From NCBI RefSeq assembly GCF_022370635.2, contig NZ_CP092362.2, forward strand, positions 3,162,001 to 3,226,000: DNA of 64,000 nucleotides, in the 5' to 3' direction. The notes beneath the pieces are model-generated. The model ran no database searches. It was not told where the DNA came from and saw only the letters and a program-made list of their open reading frames with translations. The position numbers and the translations under genes were made by a program. Below are positions 51,113-59,812 of the stretch, piece after piece; position 1 is the first letter of the stretch; each line of letters starts with the position of its first letter. The DNA is from Mycolicibacterium crocinum (GTDB lineage Bacteria > Actinomycetota > Actinomycetes > Mycobacteriales > Mycobacteriaceae).

Positions 51113-51904
51113 TCACTGGCTTCTCACGCCTGGCCGGACGGCGGCGGGAATGGTCTCCGCCGTCGACTTAGCGGATGCGGCTGCAGACGGGGCCCCCGCG
51201 TTCGCACGCAGGACGTAGCCGACTCGCTGCAGGGTGTGGATCATCGGTGGCCGGCCTTGGTCGACCTTGCGCCGCAGGTAACTGATGTAGAGCGCGACGA
51301 TGTTGCCGTCGCGGTCGAAATCACTGGCCCACACCTCACGGAGAATCTCGGACTTCGTCACGGCGGATCCTGCGTTGCGGGCGAGATAACGCAGCAGCGC
51401 GAACTCCGTGGGAGTCAACGAGATGCGCTCTGCGCCGCGAGTGACCTCGTGCGCGATCTCATCAATCACGAGGTCTCCGACGACTAGTTTGCCGGGTTGT
51501 CCCTCTGGGCGTGTCCGGGACCGCCACAGCATGTTGCTCAGGCGCAGCACCACTTCGACGATGTCGACGGGCTTGGTCACGTAATCGTCGCTCCCCCGGG
51601 ATAGCGCGGCGATCCGGTCGTCGATGTCGGCCCGCGTGCTGAGGCACATTACGGGCAGCCGTGGAAACTTCTCGCGGATCTGGCCCAGCATCTCGAGCCC
51701 GTCGGCGTCAGGCAAAGCGACTTCCAGCATGACGATGTCGGGTGTATCGCGCATGATTTCGTCCACCGCCATCGCCCCGCAGGGCACGTTCGCTACCACC
51801 CAGCCGTGTTTGTGCATCTTTGCGCGGAGCCGATTCGCGACGAAGTCGTCGTTGTCCACCACGAGCACGCGGGCAGGTGCGAATTGTTCTCCAAATGCGG
51901 TCAC
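51113..51904 (-). CDS. OmpR-family response regulator with Glu at the phosphoacceptor site
   Basis: 263 residues. The receiver domain (11-125) has the acidic D-N-D-D, the switch Ser/Thr89-90 and Lys111, but the phosphoacceptor position reads M-L-E61-V-A-L-P-D. Glu commonly mimics phospho-Asp. The winged-helix domain (about 143-240) closely resembles that of the TrcR-like regulator at 61965-62696 (LYISYLRRKVD ... PMIHTLQRVGYVL), so it is probably a diverged paralogue. A Ala/Ser-rich tail of 25 residues follows. No histidine kinase is adjacent. It is divergent from the membrane TetR gene. Confidence 0.88.
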   Translation of the reverse strand: MTAFGEQFAPARVLVVDNDDFVANRLRAKMHKHGWVVANVPCGAMAVDEIMRDTPDIVMLEVALPDADGLEMLGQIREKFPRLPVMCLSTRADIDDRIAALSRGSDDYVTKPVDIVEVVLRLSNMLWRSRTRPEGQPGKLVVGDLVIDEIAHEVTRGAERISLTPTEFALLRYLARNAGSAVTKSEILREVWASDFDRDGNIVALYISYLRRKVDQGRPPMIHTLQRVGYVLRANAGAPSAAASAKSTAETIPAAVRPGVRSQ

Positions 51905-52063
51905 GCTGCGGAAAGTATCATTGTTAGACAGTGGGCAACATCCTCACAGTGCACTCTGATCTGTGGATTCGATATGAATCATCCGATAGACGATCGACGG
52001 TAGCCTTGTCGGAATGGTCGCCTGTTACGCTCCGACCGTGCGGCTAACGTGTCCGTACAACGA

Positions 52064-52105
52064 AGCCGATGGGCGGCCGCACCCCCGACGAGCCGCCCAT
52101 CGGCT
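52064..52105 (+). promoter_or_regulatory. Long perfect hairpin just upstream of the membrane-TetR start
   Basis: AGCCGATGGGCGGC, 14-base loop, GCCGCCCATCGGCT: 14-bp perfect arms. It ends 4 bases before the ribosome site (GAAAGGGGCGAT) and 16 bases before the GTG at 52122. It could be an operator for the TetR protein itself or an RNA structure that limits ribosome access. No T-run follows. Confidence 0.6.
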
Positions 52106-52121
52106 CTCTGAAAGGGGCGAT

Positions 52122-53231
52122 GTGCCAGGACGGGCGACCGACCGGACGGGGGCAAAGATCCTCGATGCGGCGTTGCGCGTCTTAGTGGATTTCGGTGTCA
52201 AACGCGCAACTGTAGACCTCGTGGCAAACTACGCCGGTGTCTCACACATGACGGTGTACCGGCGATGGTCCACCAGAAACGAGGTACTGCGGGTCGCCGT
52301 GCTCAACGAATTGGCCGTCGTGGTGCAGCACGCCGTCACCCGCGTCGAGGGGGCTGGGTCGTTCCCAGATCAGGTGGTGTCGGCATTCACCGAACTCGTC
52401 GACTCGCTGCGCCGACACCCGTTGCTCGTGCGGGTGCTCAGCACCGAACCCGAGGTGCTGATGTCATTGCTGTCGGATCGGTCCATCGCCGTCCTGGATT
52501 GGACCGTGCCGATCATCGGCGAGGCACTCGAACGGCTGAGCGGACAACCCCTCCACGATCCCGACACCTTGGCCGACGTGTTCGTTCGCCTCGCCCAGTC
52601 CGTCCTTCTTCTCGAGCGCAGCGACCGTCCCCTATCCACCCGGCACGACGTCGCCCTCTATGCCCGGCAAGCACTCGCATCCTTGGCACGGGATGCGGCC
52701 CCCGACGCGGCAGTTGTCGCCGCCCCCCGAGCCGGACGCCGAGCGGTCATGCCGTTGATGGCCGCAAGCGCCGCGGCGGTGTTGTTTGGCGGCGGCCTTC
52801 TGCTCAACCCAGTCGTGCACGACGTCATGCACACCGACGTCGTCGGCACTGTGTCCTCCGCGCCGTCGCCACCGGCCACGAAGACACGGCCACCCTCTCC
52901 TCCATCAGAGCTTTCGCCAGCGCCGGCCGACCCGCCCGCTCCCCACGTCTCAACCACGGCGTCCTGGCCACTACCCTCGTCGTCGCCGACGACCGACGTT
53001 TCGACGACCTCAACGTCCCGAACACCGCGGCCGAGCCCGGCGCCGCCCGCGACGCAGGGAAACGGTTCGGGATCTATTAACTCGCCTAGTTTCCGGCCCC
53101 AGCCCCCACATTCCGGTGGCCCGGGAGGCCCGCAGATCGGCCCACGGACCCCCGGTGCGGCGGGGGAACCAAGACCTGGCGCGCCCGGGCCGGGTGCCGA
53201 CGGTCCCCGTGCCGGACGTGGGCCTGCCTGA
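52122..53231 (+). CDS. TetR-type regulator with C-terminal TM helix and Pro/Ser/Thr-rich tail
   Basis: 369 residues from the GTG at 52122, chosen for its AAAGGGG site. Residues about 8-60 are a normal TetR DNA-binding domain (AKILDAALRVLVDFGVKRA, then VDLVANYAGVSHMTVYRRW). Helical ligand domain to about 190. Residues 208-232 (AVMPLMAASAAAVLFGGGLL) form a TM helix preceded by R-A-G-R-R, so the N-terminus stays inside. The last 135 residues are a low-complexity Pro/Ser/Thr then Gly/Pro tail that would lie outside the membrane. Membrane-tethered TetR proteins are rare. The frame is continuous and GC3-rich to the end. Confidence 0.82.
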   Translation: MPGRATDRTGAKILDAALRVLVDFGVKRATVDLVANYAGVSHMTVYRRWSTRNEVLRVAVLNELAVVVQHAVTRVEGAGSFPDQVVSAFTELVDSLRRHPLLVRVLSTEPEVLMSLLSDRSIAVLDWTVPIIGEALERLSGQPLHDPDTLADVFVRLAQSVLLLERSDRPLSTRHDVALYARQALASLARDAAPDAAVVAAPRAGRRAVMPLMAASAAAVLFGGGLLLNPVVHDVMHTDVVGTVSSAPSPPATKTRPPSPPSELSPAPADPPAPHVSTTASWPLPSSSPTTDVSTTSTSRTPRPSPAPPATQGNGSGSINSPSFRPQPPHSGGPGGPQIGPRTPGAAGEPRPGAPGPGADGPRAGRGPA

Positions 53232-53656
53232 CTTGCCGGTACTGAGCAGGCATGGCGCATGGGGTACTGGCCCGGCTCGGGCATCGCGGCACTACGCTTC
53301 ATCGACGGCGCCCATCGGCGCGGCGGGCACTGAATGCACTATGCGCACGCAGTGATTCAGTCCACGTCGGAGTTGCGAGCTCGGCAAGATCCCCGGCCGG
53401 CGGTGTCGGTGCACTCGCCGAACGGTTAGGCGCGCAGATCGATAGCAGGACCCGGGTGGCCATTATCTTTGTGCGCGAACAAGTTCTGGAAATACGACCC
53501 CGCCACTAGGCGCTAAGCGAGCCGCGTCAGGAATGGCGCCAGCTTAGGGCGAGTACCTATTACGCGAGTCTTGCGCATGACTGAGAAGGCCGGCCGTCCC
53601 AGAGCACAGCCGATGCGCAGCGCACGGCAGGCAGACACCTGGCCGCGCTGGTGGCA
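53232..53656. other. Intergenic region, nothing recognised
   Basis: 425 bp between the TetR stop and the stop of the convergent protease gene. Short frames exist but none has a ribosome site plus a family signature; no strong hairpin was found. Confidence 0.4.
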
Positions 53657-55492
53657 CTACAACTGACGGTTGTCGGTCTCACCGAGCGAGGGAGCGCGCT
53701 GCTTACGGCGGCGAACGAACATGACACTGACGAACAGCAGTCCGCCGACGGCCGACTGAGACACCATCGTGTAGCCGAGATCTTTCATGATGGCGATCTC
53801 GTAATTGCTGAGGATTCGGACGCCGATCCCGGTGTCGGAGACGGCATTCATCAGCTGCGTCAGCGACCCGGTGAATGTGTTGTCGTCCAAGTGCGACATG
53901 GAGCTGCCGGACGACCACGTCCTCGGCGTATAGACCGGCACACCCACGCCGCCGTAGGCGGCCTTCGCGTTGGCGCCGCCGAAGAATAGGCTGCCCTTTC
54001 CGCCCGTCAGGTCGGCATTGTCAGAGGTTTTGAACGTCGTTCCGGTGAACACCGAGTTGCCGCTGGAATCGACGATGAAGCTGTCGAAGGTGCTGTAGGT
54101 GTTGCCGGTGTTGTTGCCGGCGCTGTCGATCACCGAGATGAAGCCGAAGGTATGTAGCAGCTCGTGCATCGCGGTGGATTCGAAGTCGTACTGGCTGGAG
54201 CTGACCGAATCGCCAAGGCCCCAGCTATACCCGAAGTTCCAGGTAATCGTGCCGTCGGCCGCGGAACCGTTGGAGTCCACACCGGTCTGAATCTTGTTCT
54301 GCACCACGGTGGGCCAGAAGCCGGCGGCATCACTGATCAGATCACTGCCGGCCGATGCCAAGGTTGAACCGCTCACGGAGTACTCGCCGGTGACGTCGTA
54401 GGTGATGGTTACCGGCTGGGACACAACGAAATAGCTCGACAGATAGATCGCGGTCGCCGCCAGCTCGGCTCGCGACGCGCTGGACCAGTACTGCGACCCG
54501 GACACGTAGTTGAAGGTGAAGGTGATGTGGTTGGTGACGGCGGAATCTTCGTAGACCCCGACGGCGGCCGAGGTGCTGGCACTGCGGAACCAGTTCAGCA
54601 AGTTGATATGGGTCCCGGTGTCGGTCACCGAGACCGTGAACGAGTCGATGCCAGTGAAGTCCGAATCAGGAGTGTAGGTGTAGGCGCCGGTCGCGGAATC
54701 GATCGTGACGGTGCCGTAGTGGGGCTGCTCGGTCACCTTGTAGACGAGTGTGTCGCCGTCGGGATCGGTCGCCTCGACCGTGCTGCTGATTGCTCCGACC
54801 GTCTCACTGCTGATCGTCTGGACCGACGACACCGTGGGCGCCTCGTTGAAGAAGGTGCGGCGGACCAGGAGTACCGCACCGTCGAGGTAACCCTCGAGGG
54901 TGGTCACCAGCGTGGTGAGCGGGTTGGCGCTCGCCGAGGCTGAACTGTTGGCCGAGACGCTGATCGCCGTCACCTGAGTGGTTCTGGCGGCAGTGACCTC
55001 GGTGTCGGCGGTCGTCGACGCGGTTGAGGAACTAGCCGGCGATTTCGCGGTCGTCTCGGTGCTCGCCGCTGTGGTGGTGTTCGTCGACTCGTCGGCGGTC
55101 GTTTCCGAGCTCGCGGTCGAAGCGGCTGCCGTCGTCGTGGTGGTCGCCGACCGCTTCGAGCTGCCCACGTCCGAAACAGTGGACGACCCGGCTGCCGTAT
55201 GTGCGGCCGATGCGGTCGATGACGCGATGCTGGTAGTCGACCTACTGGCGGCAGACGACGAGGCCTTCGTGGCGGTGGCGTTCGAGCTGGCCTTGACGCC
55301 GCGGGCGGTGTGGCCGGTGCCTGCCTTTGAATCCCCTGTGCCCGAGTTTGCCGAACCCGATGACGACGATGTCGAACCGTGATCGGAGTCGTCAGCGCTC
55401 GCAACGGCAACGACAGGGCCTGCCAGCGAGAGTCCCAGCACCAATGCGGCTGCTCCGGCACGGGATACGAGCTGAATGTTCGCCACTAACAC
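53657..55492 (-). CDS. Exported zinc-metalloprotease-like protein with cadherin-like domain and C-terminal anchor
   Basis: 611 residues. Signal peptide to about residue 33 (GLSLAGPVVAVASA), then a Ser/Thr/Ala linker (about 35-190), a cadherin/VCBS-like domain (about 215-300, ATDPDGDTLVYKVTE and YTYTPDSDFTGIDSFTV) and a catalytic region with H443-E-L-L-H447-T-F-G-F. This is a zincin motif but without the third metzincin His at its usual place; the SMSHLDD histidine further on may supply it. The C-terminus has a hydrophobic helix followed by R-R-R-K, like an anchoring or sorting tail. The substrate is unknown. Confidence 0.78.
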   Translation of the reverse strand: MLVANIQLVSRAGAAALVLGLSLAGPVVAVASADDSDHGSTSSSSGSANSGTGDSKAGTGHTARGVKASSNATATKASSSAASRSTTSIASSTASAAHTAAGSSTVSDVGSSKRSATTTTTAAASTASSETTADESTNTTTAASTETTAKSPASSSTASTTADTEVTAARTTQVTAISVSANSSASASANPLTTLVTTLEGYLDGAVLLVRRTFFNEAPTVSSVQTISSETVGAISSTVEATDPDGDTLVYKVTEQPHYGTVTIDSATGAYTYTPDSDFTGIDSFTVSVTDTGTHINLLNWFRSASTSAAVGVYEDSAVTNHITFTFNYVSGSQYWSSASRAELAATAIYLSSYFVVSQPVTITYDVTGEYSVSGSTLASAGSDLISDAAGFWPTVVQNKIQTGVDSNGSAADGTITWNFGYSWGLGDSVSSSQYDFESTAMHELLHTFGFISVIDSAGNNTGNTYSTFDSFIVDSSGNSVFTGTTFKTSDNADLTGGKGSLFFGGANAKAAYGGVGVPVYTPRTWSSGSSMSHLDDNTFTGSLTQLMNAVSDTGIGVRILSNYEIAIMKDLGYTMVSQSAVGGLLFVSVMFVRRRKQRAPSLGETDNRQL

Positions 55493-56484
55493 GCCGCCCT
55501 TGCGAAGATTGTCTTGCCTGTGAAGTCAGTGAAGTTCGGCAAACGGCCCCGGTCGAGGTGCCAAATCAGCCATGCCGACAGGCGCCCGTTTGCTGTCCGC
55601 CGATTTAAACATCGCGGGAGTCCGGAGGGAATACTTATGTGCGAACTCATAAGTCGTGGTTCGGGCGCCGGCTGGCGGCCAGACCTCAGCACCCCTGTCC
55701 CCCGACGGCTGGTGTTTTGCGCACCTGCTGTACACCAGCGCCGACCGACCCACCCGCGGTTGTCGCCGCGAGTCTGTCGTGCCGGCAGACGATGTCGTAG
55801 TGACGCCGTGGGGTAAGCCATTCACCACTCCTGGCAACATCACGAAAAGTTGTCCGGCGTGGTGGGCTGTCTTGGCGTTGACCTGACGGGGGCCGCGTCG
55901 ACGGATCCGAGAAGGTCAGTGAACGTATCACGGGCCACCGATTGATTTGTCACGCAAACGAACTCAAGTCCACTTCGTGACGAAACAGAGAGAATCTCGG
56001 CTACGGAGTCGACGCGCAATCGAGCCGGAACGGATTGTGACGCACAGTGTTCGAGCGCCTCCTCGGGATCGCACGGATACATGCAGGGCCTCGGTCCGGC
56101 CAGCACGGTGAGCGGCCCACCGTCCCCGGGTGCGCCCCGCGGTTCTGCGCCACAGCCGGCGCGCTCGGCTCGTCAACTTTGATATGCCCACGCCGGCCAT
56201 CCCGCGCCCGGGATTCGTTCTGCGGCAACGAGCAAATCAGTTGCATCACAACGTGATTTTGGAGACGAGTCGACATAATTGTCTTCCGCCGACATCGGTA
56301 TTCCATGAATGACCCATTGCTGCGCTCTTCTAGCACATCGAAAATCCACAGCCTAGACATTGGAAACGCACAGGGTGCAAACCTTTATCGATTCGTGCGC
56401 TTGCCGTGATTCGTGTGCCTCAGTGTTACGAAGTGATAATCGCGGCTTTCGCCGCTGAGCAACTCAACCACGAGTGGAAGCCAA
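55493..56484. other. Long intergenic region between divergent secreted-protein genes
   Basis: About 990 bp. It contains ACTTATG-N8-CATAAGT (55633-55654). A small frame from ATG 55637 with GGAGGG upstream (59 codons, Arg-rich) and a minus-strand frame at 55840-56106 have no recognisable products. The 56250-56460 part is relatively AT-rich and may hold the promoter of the 56485 gene. Confidence 0.45.
55633..55654. promoter_or_regulatory. Inverted repeat ACTTATG-N8-CATAAGT
   Basis: 7-bp perfect arms about 140 bp upstream of the metalloprotease-like gene start. The AT-rich arms in a GC-rich region suggest an operator rather than a terminator. Confidence 0.4.
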
Positions 56485-56949
56485 ATGAGCATTCATACGC
56501 GCGGTGCCCTGATATTCGCCGCCAGCGCCGGCATGTACGTCGCCGCCACGACTAGTCCAATACCCGCCCACGCCGACACCACCGAATTGAGTGGTCTGCT
56601 GAATACTGTTGGTATTGGCAACGGCGGGCCCATCACTCAGCTGATCGAGCAGATCGGACAACAAATCTGCCCGCTGATCGCGAAGCCCGGCGGCAACCTG
56701 GTCTCAGGCGCAACAGAAGCCAGCGGCCACGGTGGACTTGCCTCTCAGGTAACGGGATTCGTCGCCGAACAGGCCATCCAGTCGCAATGCCCCACTGTCA
56801 TGTCCCAACTCGCCAACGGAAACCTCGGACCCCTCGTCCAGATGCTGAACACCGCCAATCAAGCTACCGGAACGTTGAACACGCTGAACGGTACATCTGT
56901 ACCGTCGGTGACCTTGCCACAGACCGGAGGGCTCAACCTCAACCCCTGA
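56485..56949 (+). CDS. Small secreted protein, unknown function
   Basis: 154 residues. A signal peptide ends near SPIPAHA-DT (residue 31). The mature part has two cysteines (QQICPLI and QSQCPTV), helices rich in Gln/Ala and a Thr/Leu/Asn C-terminus. It resembles the many small secreted mycobacterial proteins without a defined family. It is convergent with the PE-PPE gene, 34 bp apart. Confidence 0.7.
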   Translation: MSIHTRGALIFAASAGMYVAATTSPIPAHADTTELSGLLNTVGIGNGGPITQLIEQIGQQICPLIAKPGGNLVSGATEASGHGGLASQVTGFVAEQAIQSQCPTVMSQLANGNLGPLVQMLNTANQATGTLNTLNGTSVPSVTLPQTGGLNLNP

Positions 56950-56966
56950 CCGGGCGAAGGGCTGCC

Positions 56967-57000
56967 GCGCAAGGCCGGTCGGCCTAGCTGGCCTTCGCGC
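56967..57000. terminator. Hairpin at convergent gene ends
   Basis: GCGC-AAGGCC ... GGCCTT-C-GCGC (one bulged base) spans the end of the PE-PPE gene and follows the plus-strand stop at 56949 by 17 bp. It is a plausible bidirectional terminator without a T-run. Confidence 0.4.
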
Positions 57001-58453
57001 GCTTCGACGAGCCCACCCCGCTGTGGGTCGACTTCGTCGAACCGGAGCTGGAGCTCGTCGAAGTCGACTGCGCGGCCGTAGCGGTCTTCGACGAGGTCGA
57101 CGATGCGCGCGGCTTGGCATGCCCGACGCCGCTCGCAGACGTTGTCGTTGACGAGGAGCTGTCCGCGGACGCGGACGATGATGACGACGAGACTCCGGAC
57201 GTCGATTCGGCAGCTGCACTGCTCGTTGCGCTCGTCGAGTCTGTCGCGGTCGAGCTGGCGGTCGAGCTGTCACTCGTCTCTGAATCGGTGTAGGTGACTC
57301 CAGTTCCGCCCACGCCGTACGGTCCTGGACGGGTCGTCTTGAAAGGTCGCACACCGAAGAGGTCCTCGAGTCCGTTGTCCAACCCGGTCGGAATCGCTGC
57401 GATGAAGTCTTTGGTGAGCTTGATCGGATCCTCGAAGTAGAAGATGTTCCACGAAGTCGGCTGGCCGGGGCTGGTGCTGCGGTCATAAGCCGATTCGATG
57501 ATGACGCGAAGTGCCGGGTCGAGAGTATCTGCCAATGCATAGCCAAGGGTGCCGAGGTTTTCCAGCGGCATCAGCAGCGGAAGTATGTCCGTGGAGATCA
57601 GGTAGTAGTGGGTGTCGCCGTACTGGCCTTGATCGATCACACCGGAATCGGTGAGGCTGGTGTTGTCGTAGACACCGCCGAGATGCAAATACGTGATGCC
57701 CATCAAGGCGTTGATGTCGGGGAGCAGGTTTAGCGGGTTCACCGGAAAGTCAGACCAGCCGTCGTATTGAGCGGCGATGTCGACGGTGGCGTATTGAGTG
57801 TCAGTCGGGGTCGGACCGCTGAACGTTGCGCCACCGAACTGCAGGAACCACGGAATGGTGACACCGGTGGGTCCCCGTGACAGGAATCCTCCGTTCGGTC
57901 GATTGCCGTTGGCGATCAGCACGAAGGTGACGGCGGGGCCGTCTCCGTACGCGTATTCAGCTGCCAGTGAGCGCTTTTCGAGCGTGGCGATTGTGGCGCT
58001 CTGGGAGAAGCCATATACGACGAAGGCGTCGCCGGCAGTCGGGGTGATCGACCCGACGTCGGTGTTGTAATTGCACGACGTGCCCTTGATGCAGTTGTCC
58101 AGATTCTGCTGGCCGAGGGCCACCGACTGGTCAAAAGTCAGAGTGCCCGTGCCCGGCGCGAACTGCTCGGGTGTCACGACCGCAACAGCGTTGTATGGTC
58201 CCTCCGGGATGCTGGTGTCCAGGTTCGACGCGGGACCGACGTAATTACCGATCGCGCCGGCCAGGTAGCCCTCGACGAATGACACAGTGTCTTCCGTCGA
58301 CGACAGCGAGTGGCCCGTTCCGCCCATCACCAGGACGGTTGTGCCGTCTGTCAATAACTTGAACGCCGCCGAGCTGGTCGACACCAACGCCCACGACAAG
58401 AGCATGGACAACGCAGCGACGGCCGCCCATGTGGCACGAGACGCTAGACGCAT
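56984..58453 (-). CDS. PE-PPE domain (cutinase-like) serine hydrolase with Ser/Thr-rich tail
   Basis: 489 residues from the ATG at 58453. An N-terminal hydrophobic segment (about 8-30) is a signal peptide or anchor in place of a PE/PPE module. The PE-PPE domain (about 35-330) has VLVMGGTGHSL, the nucleophile Ser150 in G-F-S-Q-S and the late HYYLISTDILPLLMPL block with its His. Relatives are esterases or acyltransferases acting on trehalose lipids. The C-terminal 115 residues are Ser/Thr/Ala-rich and end GVGSSKRAKAS, resembling motifs in two other secreted proteins here. Confidence 0.9.
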   Translation of the reverse strand: MRLASRATWAAVAALSMLLSWALVSTSSAAFKLLTDGTTVLVMGGTGHSLSSTEDTVSFVEGYLAGAIGNYVGPASNLDTSIPEGPYNAVAVVTPEQFAPGTGTLTFDQSVALGQQNLDNCIKGTSCNYNTDVGSITPTAGDAFVVYGFSQSATIATLEKRSLAAEYAYGDGPAVTFVLIANGNRPNGGFLSRGPTGVTIPWFLQFGGATFSGPTPTDTQYATVDIAAQYDGWSDFPVNPLNLLPDINALMGITYLHLGGVYDNTSLTDSGVIDQGQYGDTHYYLISTDILPLLMPLENLGTLGYALADTLDPALRVIIESAYDRSTSPGQPTSWNIFYFEDPIKLTKDFIAAIPTGLDNGLEDLFGVRPFKTTRPGPYGVGGTGVTYTDSETSDSSTASSTATDSTSATSSAAAESTSGVSSSSSSASADSSSSTTTSASGVGHAKPRASSTSSKTATAAQSTSTSSSSGSTKSTHSGVGSSKRAKAS

Positions 58454-58579
58454 GGCAGATACCCCCGCTGTGTGATTCGTTGATGCCCAGCTCGGATTTT
58501 CGCAATGATGTGTTGCCAAGCCTTCAGGAAAGTGAGCAGAGCATAAGCTCGCTCACCCCCCTGACGGCTCCGACGCGGA

Positions 58580-58954
58580 TCAACGTGGTGGAGGGCAGAC
58601 GATCGGCAGAATGCACAAATTCGGCAGGAGGCCGCCCAGCGGACCAAGCACTGGGGGGCCGCCGAATCCTTGGCCGCCAGGTCCCCCGAAGCCGGGGCCT
58701 CCCGGACCACCGGGACTGCCCATCCCGAAGCCCATAGGACCGACCCCACCGGGTCCGCCCGGACCAATACCTGGGCCGCCCGGACCACCACCTGGGCCCC
58801 CTGGGCCGCAAGGCATTCCGAATCCGCAAACGCCCGGCGGTTCTGCCTGCGCGATCGGAGTGGCGACTGAGCCGACCGCCAGCAAGACACCGCTGCCGCA
58901 TACCGCTATCGCTGTGGCACGCCCCAATCGGGACGCCGTTCTTTTATGGGACAT
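58580..58954 (-). CDS. Secreted Gly/Pro-rich protein with CX5C motifs
   Basis: 124 residues from the ATG at 58954, with AAGGAGGGG just upstream. Signal peptide to about 37 (IAQA-EP). The mature protein has C-G-F-G-M-P-C, about 55 residues of GGPGGP-type repeats, then C-I-L-P-I-V-C-P-P-P-R at the C-terminus. The CX5C pairs and the Pro-Arg ending recur in the two small proteins at 59605 and 59813. Confidence 0.75.
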   Translation of the reverse strand: MSHKRTASRLGRATAIAVCGSGVLLAVGSVATPIAQAEPPGVCGFGMPCGPGGPGGGPGGPGIGPGGPGGVGPMGFGMGSPGGPGGPGFGGPGGQGFGGPPVLGPLGGLLPNLCILPIVCPPPR

Positions 58955-59027
58955 GGGCCCCTCCTTACTTGTTTATATCGGGTGGAACTTTCACTTGCAC
59001 CGCCGAATGCGATTTCGGCGGAGACCA

Positions 59028-59276
59028 TCACTGCGACGGGGACGCTTTCGAAGCACATGCCGGAATCGCACTGTGCCGCTCTTGCCGGTCGATCGGGCAG
59101 TCGGAATACTCCAGCCCCTCCTGAGGAGGCTGCGACGTGATACTGGACCACATGACGGGAGCGGGCGGCGGAAAGGGTGCTACATCATCCGACACCGAGC
59201 AAGCAGTCGTCGAAAGTGCTATCCCCGCAACAAGGATCACCGACCGCCCGGATTGACCACACCCGCGTATTGACAC
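59028..59276 (-). CDS. Possible small lipoprotein
   Basis: 82 residues from a GTG. A hydrophobic stretch (VILVAGIALS) leads to T-T-A-C-S, an imperfect lipobox (Thr instead of Leu at -3), and a Pro-rich mature part with three cysteines. It lies 73 bp upstream of the Gly/Pro-rich gene on the same strand. No clear ribosome site; it could be chance. Confidence 0.35.
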   Translation of the reverse strand: MSIRGCGQSGRSVILVAGIALSTTACSVSDDVAPFPPPAPVMWSSITSQPPQEGLEYSDCPIDRQERHSAIPACASKASPSQ

Positions 59277-59604
59277 CCGCGCTCCTCGCAGTCTCGATTC
59301 GATACGAGGACTTTACGATCAGCCGTTATGCACGAACTGTCTATGCCTTATCAGGGTTATATGAAGCAATTCCGGACGCGTCTTCGGCGGCGAATCTTCT
59401 ACAGCACAGGACCGTTCACGCAGGCGTGCTTGAGCTACGCCACATCGTGTGTGTCGAGTGGACACGCCGAGTTGTACCACCATCGTCACCGCCTTCGTAG
59501 GAAAGCCGTGAAATCCATAGTTTAGCCATAGCCAGCAGCCGTTTGGTCACAGCTACGTATGGATATAGTTGTTGTGGGACAGCATTTTTCGTAGAAAGGG
59601 TTTA
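59277..59604. other. Intergenic region, nothing recognised
   Basis: 328 bp. Short frames lack starts with ribosome sites. The last 80 bp are AT-richer (around GGATATAGTTGTTG) and probably carry the promoter of the 59605 gene. Confidence 0.4.
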
Positions 59605-59778
59605 ATGTTGCACGAGACATCTCGCCGACGCGGCTTGATGGGCACCGCCCTGGTATGCGCCGGGCTAGGTCTGAGCGCCATGGGAATCGGAGCTGGTATC
59701 GCAAATGCCGCCCCGCCGCCGCCACCTCCCGGGCAGTGCCCGCCGAACGCCCCCTGTCCACCCCCACCACCTCGCTAG
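59605..59778 (+). CDS. Small secreted Pro-rich protein with CX5C motif
   Basis: 57 residues from the ATG at 59605, with AGAAAGGG four bases upstream. A twin-Arg-like start (RRRGLMG) and hydrophobic core lead to cleavage near ANA-AP (residue 35). The mature peptide is only about 22 residues: polyproline, then C-P-P-N-A-P-C-P-P-P-P-P-R. Its ending matches the neighbours at 58580 and 59813. It is followed 34 bp later by the next small gene. Confidence 0.7.
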   Translation: MLHETSRRRGLMGTALVCAGLGLSAMGIGAGIANAAPPPPPPGQCPPNAPCPPPPPR

Positions 59779-59812
59779 ACACCCGAATTAGTTGAAAGGA
59801 AGCGAGATACCG

